From contig NC_087079.1 in NCBI RefSeq assembly GCF_026151205.1, positions 9,290,635 through 9,354,634 of the forward strand: a stretch of DNA of 64,000 bases, in the 5' to 3' direction. Position 1 is the stretch's first letter; each line of letters begins with the position of its first letter. Below, piece by piece: positions 11,338 to 23,355 of the stretch. A model generated the notes under the pieces. It saw nothing but the letters and a program-made list of their open reading frames with translations, was not told where the DNA came from and ran no database searches. This stretch comes from Bolinopsis microptera (lineage: Eukaryota; Ctenophora; Tentaculata; Lobata; Bolinopsidae). Made by a program: the position numbers and the translations under genes.

Positions 11338-13116
11338 AATGATACCGAGAATGTAATCAGCCGCTCACTTTTTCCATTTATTCACGGCTTACGAATTTTA
11401 ATCAGTTTAACTTTAGGTTTATTACATTGATGACACTCTCTAGAAACCCCTTAGGCCTCGGGTTGCTTTCAGGCCGATACTTAGTACTTTGGGATAAAGG
11501 CGGTAATAGCTAGTTATAGTGTCCAATAAGCTGAGGTTTATCAAATCTTTATTTCAGAGTACTGCCTCTGGGTACGGTAGTGCTGCTTAATTTATCACAA
11601 TTGTAAATGGATGGGAGTTACTACCATCCTTTACGAAACATTTTACAATTTGTTACTTAGAACTTAAAAGCACACATGCCTAGATCTTTTGTTGAAAATG
11701 ACAAACTATAGTTATCTGTTATACCAACTATTTTGACGGCATGATATGTGAAGTGATGTAATATTTATTCAACCTTTCAGTACAACGCCGAACATGATAC
11801 TGCTGGACAAAGGAGTGTGGATTTTGTTCCAGCATGAAGTGTGCAGTAAAACAAGATCTCTTCAATTCCAAAAGAAGTATCATGATCCAACCCCAAGCCC
11901 CACGAAAAACCTCACCGAACCTCCACGCGGTGTGGGGTGTGTGGCTCGAACGGGAGGTGCATGGGTGTTTCTAACCTATGCAAAGGAAGGGACTAGCCAT
12001 CCCTACAACAAAGGAAAGGCTCTAATAGCCTCTACTAACCTTAGAACCGCAGCATAACCGCTTTTCCCACAGGCAAATAACACCTTCCGCAGGAAACTAA
12101 CACGCTCACAGGCTCCCACATGACGTGTAACCCCAGGATTTGGTTTTGGATCGGACACTCAAAACAACGATAGAGAAGCGGTGTACACGCTCACAGGCTA
12201 CCAAGTCTCGTGTAACCCTGGGACTCTAACACTTAACAGACTCTAACACGCTCACAGGCTTCCACGTCTCATGTACCCTAGGATTTGGTCTTGGATCGGA
12301 CACTGAAAACAACGATAGAGGAGCGGTCTACACGCTCACAGGTTTCCATGTCTCGTGTAACCCTAGGATTTTACACGCTCACAGGCTACGACGTCTCGTG
12401 TAACCCTAGGACTCTAACACTTAACAGACTCTAACACGCTCACAGGCTTCCACGTCTCGTGTACTCCAGGATTTGGTTTTGAATCGGACACTCAAAACAA
12501 CGATAGAGGAGCGGTCTACAGTGACGTTACAAGAACATTGCATACTCCTTCGAGTTGCACGTAGCAGGCCATGACCTCTCCTGGAAGTCCCTGTCTCTCC
12601 GTCGTTAACCCGGCGGGGTTGCACCAGGGGCGGTGGTAACAGAACTTCAAGACTCTCGGAGTCTGTTGTCGATATCTATGTTTAATATATTTATGGTATA
12701 TAATTTGGGAGTCACTCTCTCCAGCAGCAGGAGTTGGAGAATGGGGACGCCTTGTGAAAACCACCGTAAGGAAGGCTTACCGTCGACGCCGACCAATCAA
12801 AAGAAAACTATCCAACCCCAATCTGAGAACTTATGACACAATCTTCTTTTTCGACGTCAAAAGAACGATGCTCAGTCAGTTCCAGTGGAACCTAAAAGGC
12901 ATCTTCCTCGCGGGAGGTTGTGCCCAGTGCCAAACACCACCAGCGCTGAGAGATGCAAGGATAAAAAACGGATTTACAGCTTGGACCCTTTTCCTTACTG
13001 ATGGATTGCTCCAGATCAAAATTGGTGAAAAGGTGCTCAATAAGCTTTATTACAATTCTTAAGCCGTGAATGAATGGAAAAAGCGAGCGACCGATTTCAT
13101 TCTCGGTATCAATTTG
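11338..13116. mobile_element. Candidate element bounded by about 60-bp inverted repeats, unit 1
   Basis: GATACCGAGAATG at about 11342 and its inverse CATTCTCGGTATC at about 13103-13115 begin inverted repeats that match over roughly 60 bp, including CTTTTTCCAT and TTCACGGCTTA. Inside are short open frames (11794-12057; 12754-13062, basic at its start) of unrecognised type and a minisatellite. No clear target duplication is seen. Superfamily unknown. Confidence 0.5.
12105..12535. repeat. Minisatellite with CACGCTCACAGGCT units, unit 1
   Basis: The words ACACGCTCACAGGCTTCCAC, CTCGTGTAACCCTAGGA and AACAACGATAGAGGAGCGGT recur several times in a composite tandem array. The same array is at 24123-24553 in unit 2. 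Confidence 0.8.
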
Positions 13117-13990
13117 CATTTGCGGACAGTTATTCAAATTAATATCATTTCCTTTTGTTTGGAAAAGAGAGACACTGACAGCGGTACACTCTACCCATGA
13201 TTATGGGTTTTGGTCAAATAGTTACTATATACATATTGATATATTTTGTACATGTACAAAGTAGTCATGTGAACCCTATCTACTATCTAGCCAATTTCTA
13301 GGTCAATCGAATTCTACTGATGGATCGATCACATCACCAATTAATCGTCACTGATTGGTCATTGGCCGGATGACATGGTCTGATCTCTTTGGGGGTAAAT
13401 TTCATGATCCAAGGTCCGCCACCGGATAGACTTAGACTTTTCTTTTTCAAGAGAGTGTTTACTCATCAGGATCATTAGTACTCTATAAATTAAACGTTAT
13501 CTCACATCAAACATAATTGAAGAATATATATTGATTGTTAACAAAACTTACAAATGTGGAGATTTCAATTCAATAGATTGATTTAAATTCAATAGATTTG
13601 AAATACACCACAATTCAATAAATTTAAAATAACCAGCGCCCGGCGCTGGTTACAAATGTTACTATTTGATAGATTTAAAATAACCAGCGGTATTTGCCAG
13701 AGTTGGTTTATGCCGAGTAAATATAATGTGCGACCTATTTTTGTGGTGTCTAACCGTGACCAAATAATAAATAAATGGGCCGGAGAAAATGTTCTCAGAA
13801 AGTGGTTCCCTGATTTATTTTAACGGAATCAATAGTCAAATTGATCTTACAGTTACACCGTTATGTTTGCCCTTCTGCTGTTTCTACTGCTACTGCTGTT
13901 GTTTCGTCTGCTGCTACTATTTCTTCTGTTTCGTCTGGTTTTATTTCGTCTTCTGCTGTTTCTACTGCTGCTGTTACTGATGCTGATGCT

Positions 13991-14230
13991 GATGCTGAAG
14001 CTGATGCTGAAACTGATGCTGACACTGTTTCTGCTACTATTGCTACTGTCTCTACTGCTATTAATACTGCTGCTAATGGTGATATTGATGCTGGTACTGA
14101 TAATGATACTGATGCTGAAGCTGATGCTGAAACTGATGCTGACACTGTTTCTGCTACTATTGCTACTGTCTCTACTGCTACTAATACTGCTGCTAATGGT
14201 GAAATTGATGCTGGTACTGATAATGATACT
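13991..14230 (-). repeat. Two 120-bp repeats in the GPCR tail, unit 2
   Basis: The block beginning GATGCTGAAGCTGATGCTGA recurs exactly 120 bp later, so 40 codons of the Ala/Ser/Val-rich tail are duplicated. Unit 3 shares the duplication (about 26005-26245). Unit 1 has a single copy (about 755-880). Slippage or unequal crossing over in the tail is implied. Confidence 0.85.
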
Positions 14231-15571
14231 GATGCTGTCTTTGTTTCTGTTTCTGCTACCATTTCTTCTGCTACTGATGCTGCTACTGCTTTTGCTGTTG
14301 GTGTTTCAGCTGCTGGTGTTGCTGGTGTTTCAGCTGCTGGTGTTTCATCTGCTGGTGTTTCAGCTGCTGCTGTTGCTGGTGTTTTAGCTGTTGGTGTTTC
14401 AGCTGCTGCTGCTGTTTCAGCTGCTGCTGTTGCTGGTGTTTGAGCTGCTGGTGTTTTAGCTGCTGGTGTTGCTGGTGTTTCAGCTGCTGCTGTTGTTGGT
14501 GTTTCAGCTGCTGGTGTTTCAGCTGCTGGTGTTTCAGCTGCTGCTGTTGTTGGTGTTTCAGCTGCTGGTGTTTCAGCTGCTGGTGTTTCAGCTGCTGCTG
14601 CTGGTGTTTCAGCTGCTGCTGTTGCTGGTGTTTTAGCTGCTGGTGTTTCAGCTGCTGTTGTTTTCAGCTGCTGCTGCTTGCTGCTGCTGTAACAATAAAA
14701 GAAAGCGACTACTTTTCGTTTAAGTTTGTTAAACATGGAATAAAGTGATGTCTCAGAGATATGTCGTATAGAAAGAGGGTTAATCACCGAATTTATTGGT
14801 AAAACAAGAATTGAAAATAAGGGATACCATGGCGTTGCATCTAAAATGGTCGGCATAATGAAAGCAACAAGTATGATAAAAGGTACCCAGCATGCAAAAT
14901 CCGTAAAGTAATCCATTGAGTAACTTTTTGCCAGTTTGATATTTTTTTCTTTGTCTGTTTTGTAGCGATTTTGTCCAGCTTTCTTGCAGATTTCTTTACC
15001 TTAATCACTATTGCCATATAAGAAACTGCTATAGTGACAAAACACGCGAAATTAATGCAAATGATCAAGAAAACAAAGCCCTGTTGAGGATCATCCTTTT
15101 GACATAATACTTAAATAAACAGACAGGTGCGTTTACCATAGAACGAAAGTTTGTAACGAGAAATCCCTCCGTAGTCATTGGAAAAAATAGCGTCTACAAG
15201 AACCTTTATTGAGCCCAAGTGAGGTTCCTCGGCTGCTATCCTGCCATATACTTCTGAAGTATTTCTCGGTGTACATATTTATCCGGACAGCCAATAAACA
15301 GTGAGTTTGAATTTCGTATTTCATACCATTCCACAAAGAAATCTTCGAGTTCTTCAACTAAAGGCAGGCCAAGAATAACTGATGATACCATCAAGATAGT
15401 GAAAAGTATTACGACCACTTTTATCAAACTTTTGTTTGTGACTTCCTTAGGTATCTACTAAATTGTTATTATATACACCGAAAGCTCTCAGTAAGCCCAA
15501 AGCAGTCATGGATAGCAAAGATACTTGGGAGCCGGTAGTGCTTATGATGCCTAAAGCGACACAGATGTTAC

Positions 15572-17026
15572 ACAAAAGATCCTGCGTCTCGAACCTCCTG
15601 GAATGTATGGACATTGTCAGTGAGATACTAGAGAAGGACGGGTCAGCTGATATACTGTATCTCGATTTTCAGAAGGCTTTCGATTCTGTACCACACAAAC
15701 GATTGCTGAGAAAATTGCAATCCTTTGGAATATCTGGCAACACCCTTGCAGTCGTGGAAGACTTTCTAACAGAAGAACATTTCGTGGTCAGGGTTGATCA
15801 TCATTTTTCTAGAGTCTTTGCTGTAACATCTGGGGTCCCTCAAGGAACCGTGCTGGGCGCCCCTGCTCTTCCTGCTCTTCATAATGATCTCCCTGATGGA
15901 ATTGAGAGCTTCGTACACTCTTTGCTGACGATCTTAAGCTAGTAACGAGCACAGCTAAGCACAGTGTTGCACAAGATGAATACTGAAAACTCAATGCGTG
16001 GGAGAAGGAAGGCTCCTAAATTCAATGTGAGAGGATGGCAAAGTGTAAGGTACTACATATTGGGCGTAACAATCCAATCGCATGAGTACTTCATGAATGG
16101 GGAATGCCTCCCCCAAGTGAAGTCAGAAAAGGATTCTTGGAGTTCTAACTACCAGGAAACCTGGACTGGAGTGACCATATAGATAAGTCCGTGAAAAAAG
16201 CAAAGTCTGTTATAGGCTGGATCAAACGAAGCTTGATCTGCCGTAACAAATTTGTTTATGCTAAATGTCTACCGAACTCTAGTTCGACCTCACATCGAAT
16301 ACGCTGTGCAAGTGTGGAATCTACCAGCAGAGCACGGAAACTGGAGGTACTATAAGAAGATAGAAGATGTTCAGAGAGAATTTACACGAATAATCGACGG
16401 GATTGGTATCCTACCATACGATGAGAGACTGAGAATCCTCCAGTTAACAACACTACTGGAGCGCGCCGTATGAGGGGTGATCTTATTGAAACCTTTAAAT
16501 AACGACGGGTAAAGTGGACTATGGACCAGATCTTTTCAGGATATCACGTAGTGGTACCAAGATCCTAAAAGATAAAAGAGGAAATTCAGGTCCTCAGTAA
16601 CCGGTTGCCAATTACTGGAACAAAGTACCCAAGTTCGGTTAAAGAAGCCAGTTCAGTAGACGCATTCAAAGCTCGACTTCAATGTTATAAAAATGAACTG
16701 ATAGCGAGTGGAGCATCGTCAAAGGGTCACTTCTGGGATCTCAGCGAAACCTTGATGTCAAAATAAATACATGTGAGCATGATTCATATGCATATTTCTG
16801 TTCTAATAAACCATTGAATTGCTAAATACCGAGGGAATCAATGTAACTTGATTGTTAAATTCAGAACTACATGTTAACGTCCTTAAAATAATTAATCATT
16901 ACATGTCCGGATAGGAACATTTTTCTTTTGAAAATATTGTTGCGAACTGCAATAGCGTAGAGTGCAGTTGGGTTTTAAGTTTTGTCGAGATGGCTATGTG
17001 GCCATAATCCTATTATTATTATTATT
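15572..17026 (+). mobile_element. 5'-truncated CR1/L2-group LINE fragment inside GPCR copy 2
   Basis: Found only in unit 2, opposite in strand to the receptor. It keeps reverse-transcriptase words LYLDFQKAFDSVPHKRLL and SGVPQGTVLGAP, then after a frameshift an FADD catalytic box, and C-terminal words typical of CR1/L2-type elements (YRTLVRPHIEYAVQVWN, LPYDERLRILQLTTL). It ends in a TATTATTATTATTATT tract. Compared with unit 1, three target bases (TAG) are missing and no target duplication is visible. Confidence 0.82.
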
Positions 17027-19675
17027 AAAGCCAGTTTAGTTGAATCGAGCAGTACGTTTTACTGTGATAAGTATTGTAAACCGAGATCATGGTAAGGTAG
17101 ATACCAATCATGAGGTCACCCATGCTGATTAGAAAAACCAAGCTTCTGTTGAGAAGTGCAGCTTCTGATTTTGTAGCTCTGTATACTAGAGATTTCTTAA
17201 ATACTGACACACAATTTAAGATGAGAGCTAACACTCCAATGGTCCAACCAACAAGCTTAAGGAAACTGCTGTTAACGATTTCTTGTCCACAACTTTCATT
17301 GCATTCGTCTGAAATATCGGAGCAAGTGAACAGTTTTATCACATTTCTGGGTGATTGGAAGGTACACCCCCAGATTTATGGCACTTAAAGTGGTTAGTGC
17401 ACCCTGACTCATCTGAACTATCTCCACAATCATCAGCCAGGTCGGCATACTTTGTCATAAGTGATTACATTTGCCGTTTTCACAAAGAATAAATCATTGC
17501 CGAGTTTTCCCTGTATTGAAATCTTTGATCAGGAAAGTAAGTTGACCTTCTTTGTCCTGGGGTGAATATCTAATCCCTATCGAATTGTCCACTGCAAGAG
17601 TCCCCACCCTATCGATACTTCTTAGTGGGCAAGTTGCATTCATGCAACGTCCCAAACAGCTTGCAAAAACGTAATAACTCTCCAAAAAAGTATCTGCAAT
17701 CTTTCTTTGCGTCTGGTAACATTATCTCAGTAGTTTTGTTCCGCCCAAAGAAGTCTGTGTCAGGGGAAAAGGAAACTTACTCTGAACAATATTGGTTGGT
17801 AAGATTTGATATTTCAATAAGTCCTGCTAGGCAATGTTGCATTCGTATTTTCATTCTTGCTATCTCTTGTAGCTTTTGCAAAAGTATAGTTTGAATTCTC
17901 GACACACTGCATATCTCATTTCATTACCGCAAGATTCTTTCCTATCACATAGGTTGGAAAAGCTAACAAACCTTAGGTCCGAGTTGTAACATATGAATAC
18001 CTCGTCACATTCTGTTTCATCGTGACTAACAAGGCGAATGTTGACCCCTTTCCACAAGTTGGCCAATGCACCTTTTCATCTTCACCATTCGTGCAGTCGA
18101 CCAGTCCGTCATGCTCCCATGCAAAAGGGAAAGACAATGTCATCCATAACCTGGGAAAATATACCTTCTCGTACATTTCTTGTGGATCATAATTTGCCTA
18201 GGTCTAGACGTTCGTCACTACTATCACCGCAATCTGGGTGACCATCACACAAAAGGTGTTGTGTATAAAACAAGAGCACTGCTTTCAACGCACGCCTTAA
18301 TCGATCCCATCGTCCATATTTGTGGTATGGAGTTGATGGGAATGGTTTGGACGTGTAATGATTTCAGGCAGATGATCTGCTTGGCAACAGTGGTGTTGTA
18401 TCCACGAACTGGGCATTCTATACCCACTCTAGATGGGTCCGAGCAGTTGGTTTGGTCGCTGTAATCGTCACAAATAGTATTATTTCGTCTGGTAATTCCA
18501 ACTCATTCTGCTGCGAAGGTCTTGCGGCACATCGGGTATAATTATGAAGCGGTACTATAAACCCCCTTTTCTTAAATTGAGGCACGTTTGTTGTCATTTC
18601 ATTGATCACACAATCCTTTTCATCGCTCCCATCATTACAGTCTTTTACCCCGTCACACACCCATAGTTTGCAGTAAAATACCAAGTTTGGTTCATCAGAT
18701 TGTTGTCCAAAAACTCTCCACACTGACCACCGTACTCAAAACCATTACAAAACTGTTCGTCCGGTGCAATCACCATATGGGGAGCAAATAAGATCACACA
18801 GTTCAGAGTCTTTTTGATATTCACAGAAAGCTTCATCAAGGTTTGTGTTAAGGCAGTCATTCTTCCCATCGCAGGAACGAACCCCAAAAATTCCGTCAGA
18901 GTGGATATCAGCCGTATGAGTAATATGTGTAAATGTATTCCACTGTGACATTTGTTTCAGGCAAGATATCCACATGGGTATTCACCTGGTTTGAGAAAAA
19001 TTAGGTAAATAGAATTATATCGAATCAAAGTTACTAAAGAGAACACTGACCGACTCGTCTTAGGTATAATATACATAATTATACTACTAATTATTAATCA
19101 TATATATTATATAGTTATTAAATATATATAGACACGGCACAAAAATGTATTTATTTCAAATAGATCTTGCGGAGCAGTATCTAACTGATAGACAGCACTG
19201 AGTGTTCGTCTATGACAAATTCATGTAGCCGAAACGTCGACAACACATATTTTGTTTTACAGGTAGTACTATAGTAGAGATCGACCCACACTCAAGAGAG
19301 CAAAAACGAATCATATTTTTTCAAACACACACAAATAAGTATACACCCAATTCCGGAAATTTGTTAACCCGGCTCATCCCGCTAATTCTCACTCAACAAT
19401 CCGGTCGTATCTAGAAACTTTATAATTATCTCCGGGAATTATATCCCCGAAAAGTCGTGAACACTGAGCACTGATAATTTCCCGCTAGGGTTCCGAGAAT
19501 ATCATCAACAGCCAAAGTATTATTGTATTAAAAACCGTCAATGTGTACCACAACTGCATCAATCATATCCGACACTCTCTAAGTTGGGCAGCTACTGTTA
19601 GTTCAAATTGTAATAATGAACTACATATATTGATATATTATGTTAACTAATTTAATTTGATGATAAAATCATTAC

Positions 19676-19801
19676 CTGCCATCGAACTAGTTGCAAAAAC
19701 TAGAAAATGGGCTTATTGGACGAATCACTGATTCTATTCCACAGGCTTGGTAGTGATGTAAGTCATTTTTGCATAGTTCATCAACTGAAGCGTAGGAAAT
19801 C
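19676..19801 (-). pseudogene. LDLa-GPCR copy 2, exon 3
   Basis: Matches 8083-7959 but has five A in GTTGCAAAAACTAG where copies 1 and 3 have four, a one-base frameshift. Splice sites are kept. Confidence 0.65.
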
Positions 19802-20058
19802 CTGAAAATATAACACAGGCAGCTAGCTATATCAACATTGTTCTCTTGAGTACAATGTTGGACAGTACTGGACAGTGTCCCAGTGAGGCAGTGACTGAGA
19901 TAATATGGTACCTCAGAATATTATCTGATAATGTAGATAATGGTACCGCACATTAATCATTAACCATTGGTTGTTTGATCAATTATAATTGGTTAATTTA
20001 ATCAGTAAAGGGAGAAGGACACGGAGAAGGAGAAAGAAAAAATATATATAAATAATAC

Positions 20059-20245
20059 CTGCCGCTTCTGGCGATGAAGGACTTATAGAATAGTGATGAG
20101 TTCACTCATTTGTGGAAACCAAGATGACCTGATGTTGAGTTCGCTAGTTCTTCGCAGACGTACTTGAGAAAGCCTCCATTATTTTGAATCTCGCAAGTTG
20201 GAGTAAGACTGCCTGGAAGAATTTGACTTCGAAGTGAACTGTTTT
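20059..20245 (-). pseudogene. LDLa-GPCR copy 2, exon 2 with nonsense codon
   Basis: Matches 8525-8339 without indels. A single substitution changes CACAAATGTGTG to CACAAATGAGTG on the minus strand (plus strand about 20104-20108), replacing a Cys codon with TGA. Unlike the indels elsewhere in copy 2, this is a substitution and so is less easily dismissed as a read error. Confidence 0.65.
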
Positions 20246-20450
20246 CTTGATATTTAAAGTTATACAGAGTGATTAAGAGTTTATAAAGAGTCATATATGC
20301 GATTTGCTGTAATCGCTCAGAAACCAATCTTGTATTAAACCCTAGCTATGAATGATATCCAAACAAACAAATATGTATCTCAGTCATCTGAGGGTAGAAA
20401 TCCCCACATTTTAGGTCCTACGAAGTACAAAATTGTACTATTGATAGACT

Positions 20451-20991
20451 GGTTCTTTTGCGATAGTCAAAACGCGACAACTAGCGCTGGATGGCGACAA
20501 CTAGCGCTATCCAGCGCTAGTTGTCGCCATCCAGCGCTAGTTGTCGCTATCCAGCGCTGATAACGCTGGCCAGCGCAAAATATATATGTTCGATAATTGT
20601 CGCTATCCAGCGCTAGTTGTCGCCATCCAGCGCTAGTTGTCGCCATCCAGCGCTAGTTGTCGCTATCCAGCGCTAGTTGTCGCTGGCTATGCGACACCTG
20701 TCGCACGCGATAGTTTGCGATGGCCAGCGCAACTGGCCATCGCAGAAAACAGTTCGATAACTAGCGCTGGATAGCGACAACTAGCGCTGGATAGCGACAA
20801 CTAGCGCTGGCCAGCGCTGGCCAGCGCAAAGCGATAGCCAGCGCTGGCCAGCGCTGGCCATCGATATCCAGCGCAAAAATTTTTGCGCTATTACTCGTCA
20901 GCTAGCGCTGGCCAGCGCTAGCCAGCGCTAGCCAGCGCTAGTTGTCGCTATCCAGCGCTAGTTGTCGCGTTTTGACTATCGCAAAAGAACC
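20451..20991. mobile_element. Fold-back element, unit 2 copy
   Basis: Same insertion as 8732-9271, with the same GATAGACT duplication (20443-20450, 20992-20999) and 541 bp long. Sharing the site shows that units 1 and 2 duplicated after this insertion, while unit 3 branched off before it or lost it. Confidence 0.87.
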
Positions 20992-21002
20992 GATAGACTT
21001 AC

Positions 21003-21123
21003 TATTCTGAATGTAATCACCGTTTGTTTGAGCCATACTCATAGAACCAAACTGGGTTACCAATAGTATCAAGCGGATGCAATGAATGATGAAAGCAATA
21101 CGTAAGGCTTTCGTCACGAACAT
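21003..21123 (-). CDS. LDLa-GPCR copy 2, signal-peptide exon 1a
   Basis: Identical in length and translation to 9403-9283, with donor GTAAGT. Intact in itself, but it would feed exons that carry a nonsense codon and frameshifts. Confidence 0.65.
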
Positions 21124-21441
21124 TGTGCCTAATTGGATATGTACATGGTGAAATTAACAATGTAGTACTTGGTCAGTTCAGCGCCGCGCGCCAACAATTA
21201 TTCAATTCAGATTATCTCGCAAAATAACTTTGCGAAGGTATAGCCATAGCCATAGGAACGTAGGCGATAAATGTGCGCGATCCGAGGGCACGTAAGTATG
21301 TACGTACGCGTACGCACGACGGTCGCGAGCTAGCATACACGATAAAAAACCTTGTTCGCTAACCCTTCGGCACTTTGAGTCATGGATCTCGGGAAAAATG
21401 AGTAGTTATTGATTTATTGTATTACTATTTGTACTTATTAC

Positions 21442-21860
21442 TATAATTGTGGAAATATTTATTGTTCTTTTTAGCCGTACCCATAGAAACAAACTGAATT
21501 ATCAATATCATCATGATCAACCATAAGCGATGAAAGATACAAGCAGCAGTGGCGTAACGAAAGGCCCTGCTGACCCCCGCTGTGCAGGGGGGCGCCGTCT
21601 TAGGGGGGCGCCAAATCGTCGTTTGAATGTGGGACAATTTCGAAAACTTAACTAAAGTACTAGCAAAACTGCGCGTTTTGCTCTAGATACACACTTTTTT
21701 AGAGATTTTACCGGCGTATTCTTTAAAATCACCTAATTTGTTCATTTTTAGGGAGGGGCACCAAAAGGGGAGAGGGCGCCAACAGGGGGGCGCTTTTTTC
21801 GGCAGGGGGGCGCCAACAGGCAAGGTTACGCCACTGACAAGCAGCATAAAATAATTCCAT
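21442..21860 (-). pseudogene. Signal-peptide exon 1b of copy 2, split by a hAT-type insertion
   Basis: Removing the 290-bp element and one copy of its 8-bp duplication leaves 121 nt, the length of exon 1b in unit 1. The insertion falls within the codons of the signal peptide, so the exon cannot work as in unit 1. Confidence 0.6.
21547..21836. mobile_element. 290-bp hAT-type MITE
   Basis: Terminal inverted repeats CAGTGGCGTAAC are flanked by the 8-bp duplication ACAAGCAG (21539-21546, 21837-21844). Unit 1 has the empty site with one ACAAGCAG near 9829. The 8-bp duplication and CAGTGGCG ends are characteristic of hAT elements. The interior is G-rich and non-coding. Confidence 0.9.
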
Positions 21861-22149
21861 CTCGAACGATTGTTTGCGGTTTGACAATATAACTATAACT
21901 ATAAGTTAAAGTACAGTATGACTGATCATTTTCAACTTGATATTTATAGGAAATATTTGTAAAGAAGTGCGAAAAAGCACATGACTATTTTATGTTTGGT
22001 TTTCATGACTTCGCAACGACTAAAAGCTTTTTATTTCAATAAAAGGTGCAAAAATGTTGGCATATGAGCGTTATGTTATATTCATGTTCAATCAATAAGA
22101 TAGTCTTTTTATTATTATTTACTATATACTATACATATATGACTTTGAA

Positions 22150-22760
22150 GGCTGCCGGACCCGACAAAGTGGATGTACAACCGCTGTTGTTAGACATATC
22201 GTAACCTTATACTGCTGCAGTATATGGATCAGGTGACTCAAACAGAGCACAATTTGCAAAGAAGTTCAAAGATTTCAGGCACTGGCACTTAGAATCATGT
22301 GTGGTGTCAATGTCATGCCAATTGCACTCCCTTCGTCGCACTGAGCCACCTCGCTGGACGCTGACATTTCAGATATTATACTTTTCCTTAGAGGTGAAGT
22401 AGCAAAGGGTGCAGCTAGGCTGCACGCCAACGGTAGCCTCTCCCTAGAAACTATCACCTATGGAAAATGGACAACCACAACTCACATCACCATCAATAAA
22501 CGATTACCATCTCGAGCAGAGAGAGATCTTTCAATACCAATTTTTCCGTTACAACTCCTGGCGCAAACATAGTCATACCGAATTCAGAGACTTCCTGCAA
22601 AACACCATTAACAGAATCCCATCCAGCGATATAACTGCTACACAGACGAGCCACGCACAGATTCAGGAAGCAGGGCTGGTTATATCATCACCACTGACAA
22701 TAATAATACAACTCTAGAGGAAAAATCATTTAAAATTCCTGCCTATATTGTCACAGTGTG
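22150..22760 (+). pseudogene. LINE relic (RT and RNase H fragments), unit 2
   Basis: Near-identical copy of 10135-10745; duplicated with the unit, not an independent insertion. Confidence 0.68.
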
Positions 22761-23355
22761 GAGGTTTTTAAGAATGAAGAAATTTGCACAAAATACGCGC
22801 CAACACTGTTAATGTTTTACGAAATTCGGTTAAAAAAACCCAAAATCACCATATTCAGGTGCCTCAAAATTAAAAACCATGTTGAAATTGAGTTGGAGAT
22901 CTGAAATTTTGCAGGGCGTCTAGACGTTGACCAAATACGATATTGGACCGAATGTCACGTGACTTCAGTTATCCCTTGTATGGTACAACTACAAGTAGCT
23001 GCAATTGATCAGCTCTTAATTGGGCTGCAATCTTTGACTGCAGCCCTATAATTACCCAATTTTAAATGAACGATACCTCATTCTACAGTATGATGAGGGC
23101 GTAAAGAGAAGACTTCCCGGAATCAGCACAATGAAGGGAACAAGATGCTTCATGCTGTTGGAGTTTTAATTATTCATCTTCCACCCGTAGTCCCTACCAA
23201 ATCGACTGCAAAAAAAAAGTTTCAAATTTCAGGAGTATCGGGAAGTGGGTTTTCTGGAACCCCTGTTTAAAACAGATTGTCGTGAACGGTGAAGTATTAT
23301 ATATGTATATATAATAAATAATAATGTATAGATAGATTTTACCAAAACCCATCAA

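Larger units (their letters stand above)
1..13219. repeat. Tandem unit 1 of the GPCR segmental duplication
   Basis: The sequence from position 1 reappears from about 13220 and again from about 25238 in the same orientation. The stretches 10258-13219 and 22275-25237 are almost identical over 3 kb. Unit 1 alone carries the piggyBac-like insertion (1475-4143) and an extra block in the intron (about 6660-7300). Its left edge lies outside the window. Confidence 0.93.
13861..18985 (-). pseudogene. LDLa-GPCR copy 2, main exon, broken by LINE insertion and frameshifts
   Basis: Equivalent to 6616-648 of copy 1 and lacking the piggyBac insertion (empty TTAA at about 15052). The LDLa region (18985 to about 17350) and the TM region carry many one-base gains and losses relative to copies 1 and 3. 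A LINE fragment (15572-17026) separates TM2 from TM3. The C-terminal tail is longer than in copy 1, with a 120-bp duplication (about 13991-14230) and more AETPA repeats, and ends at TAA 13861-13863. If the indels are sequencing errors only the LINE insertion and the upstream nonsense codon would remain as real lesions. Confidence 0.75.

Noticed and set aside
12421..12764. Minus-strand frames over the CACGCTCACAGG minisatellite
   Set aside because: Repeat-derived, with no domain; the identical copy in unit 2 is just the duplicated sequence.
20348..20560. 70-codon plus-strand frame entering the fold-back element
   Set aside because: Crosses the insertion boundary and depends on one-base differences from unit 1.
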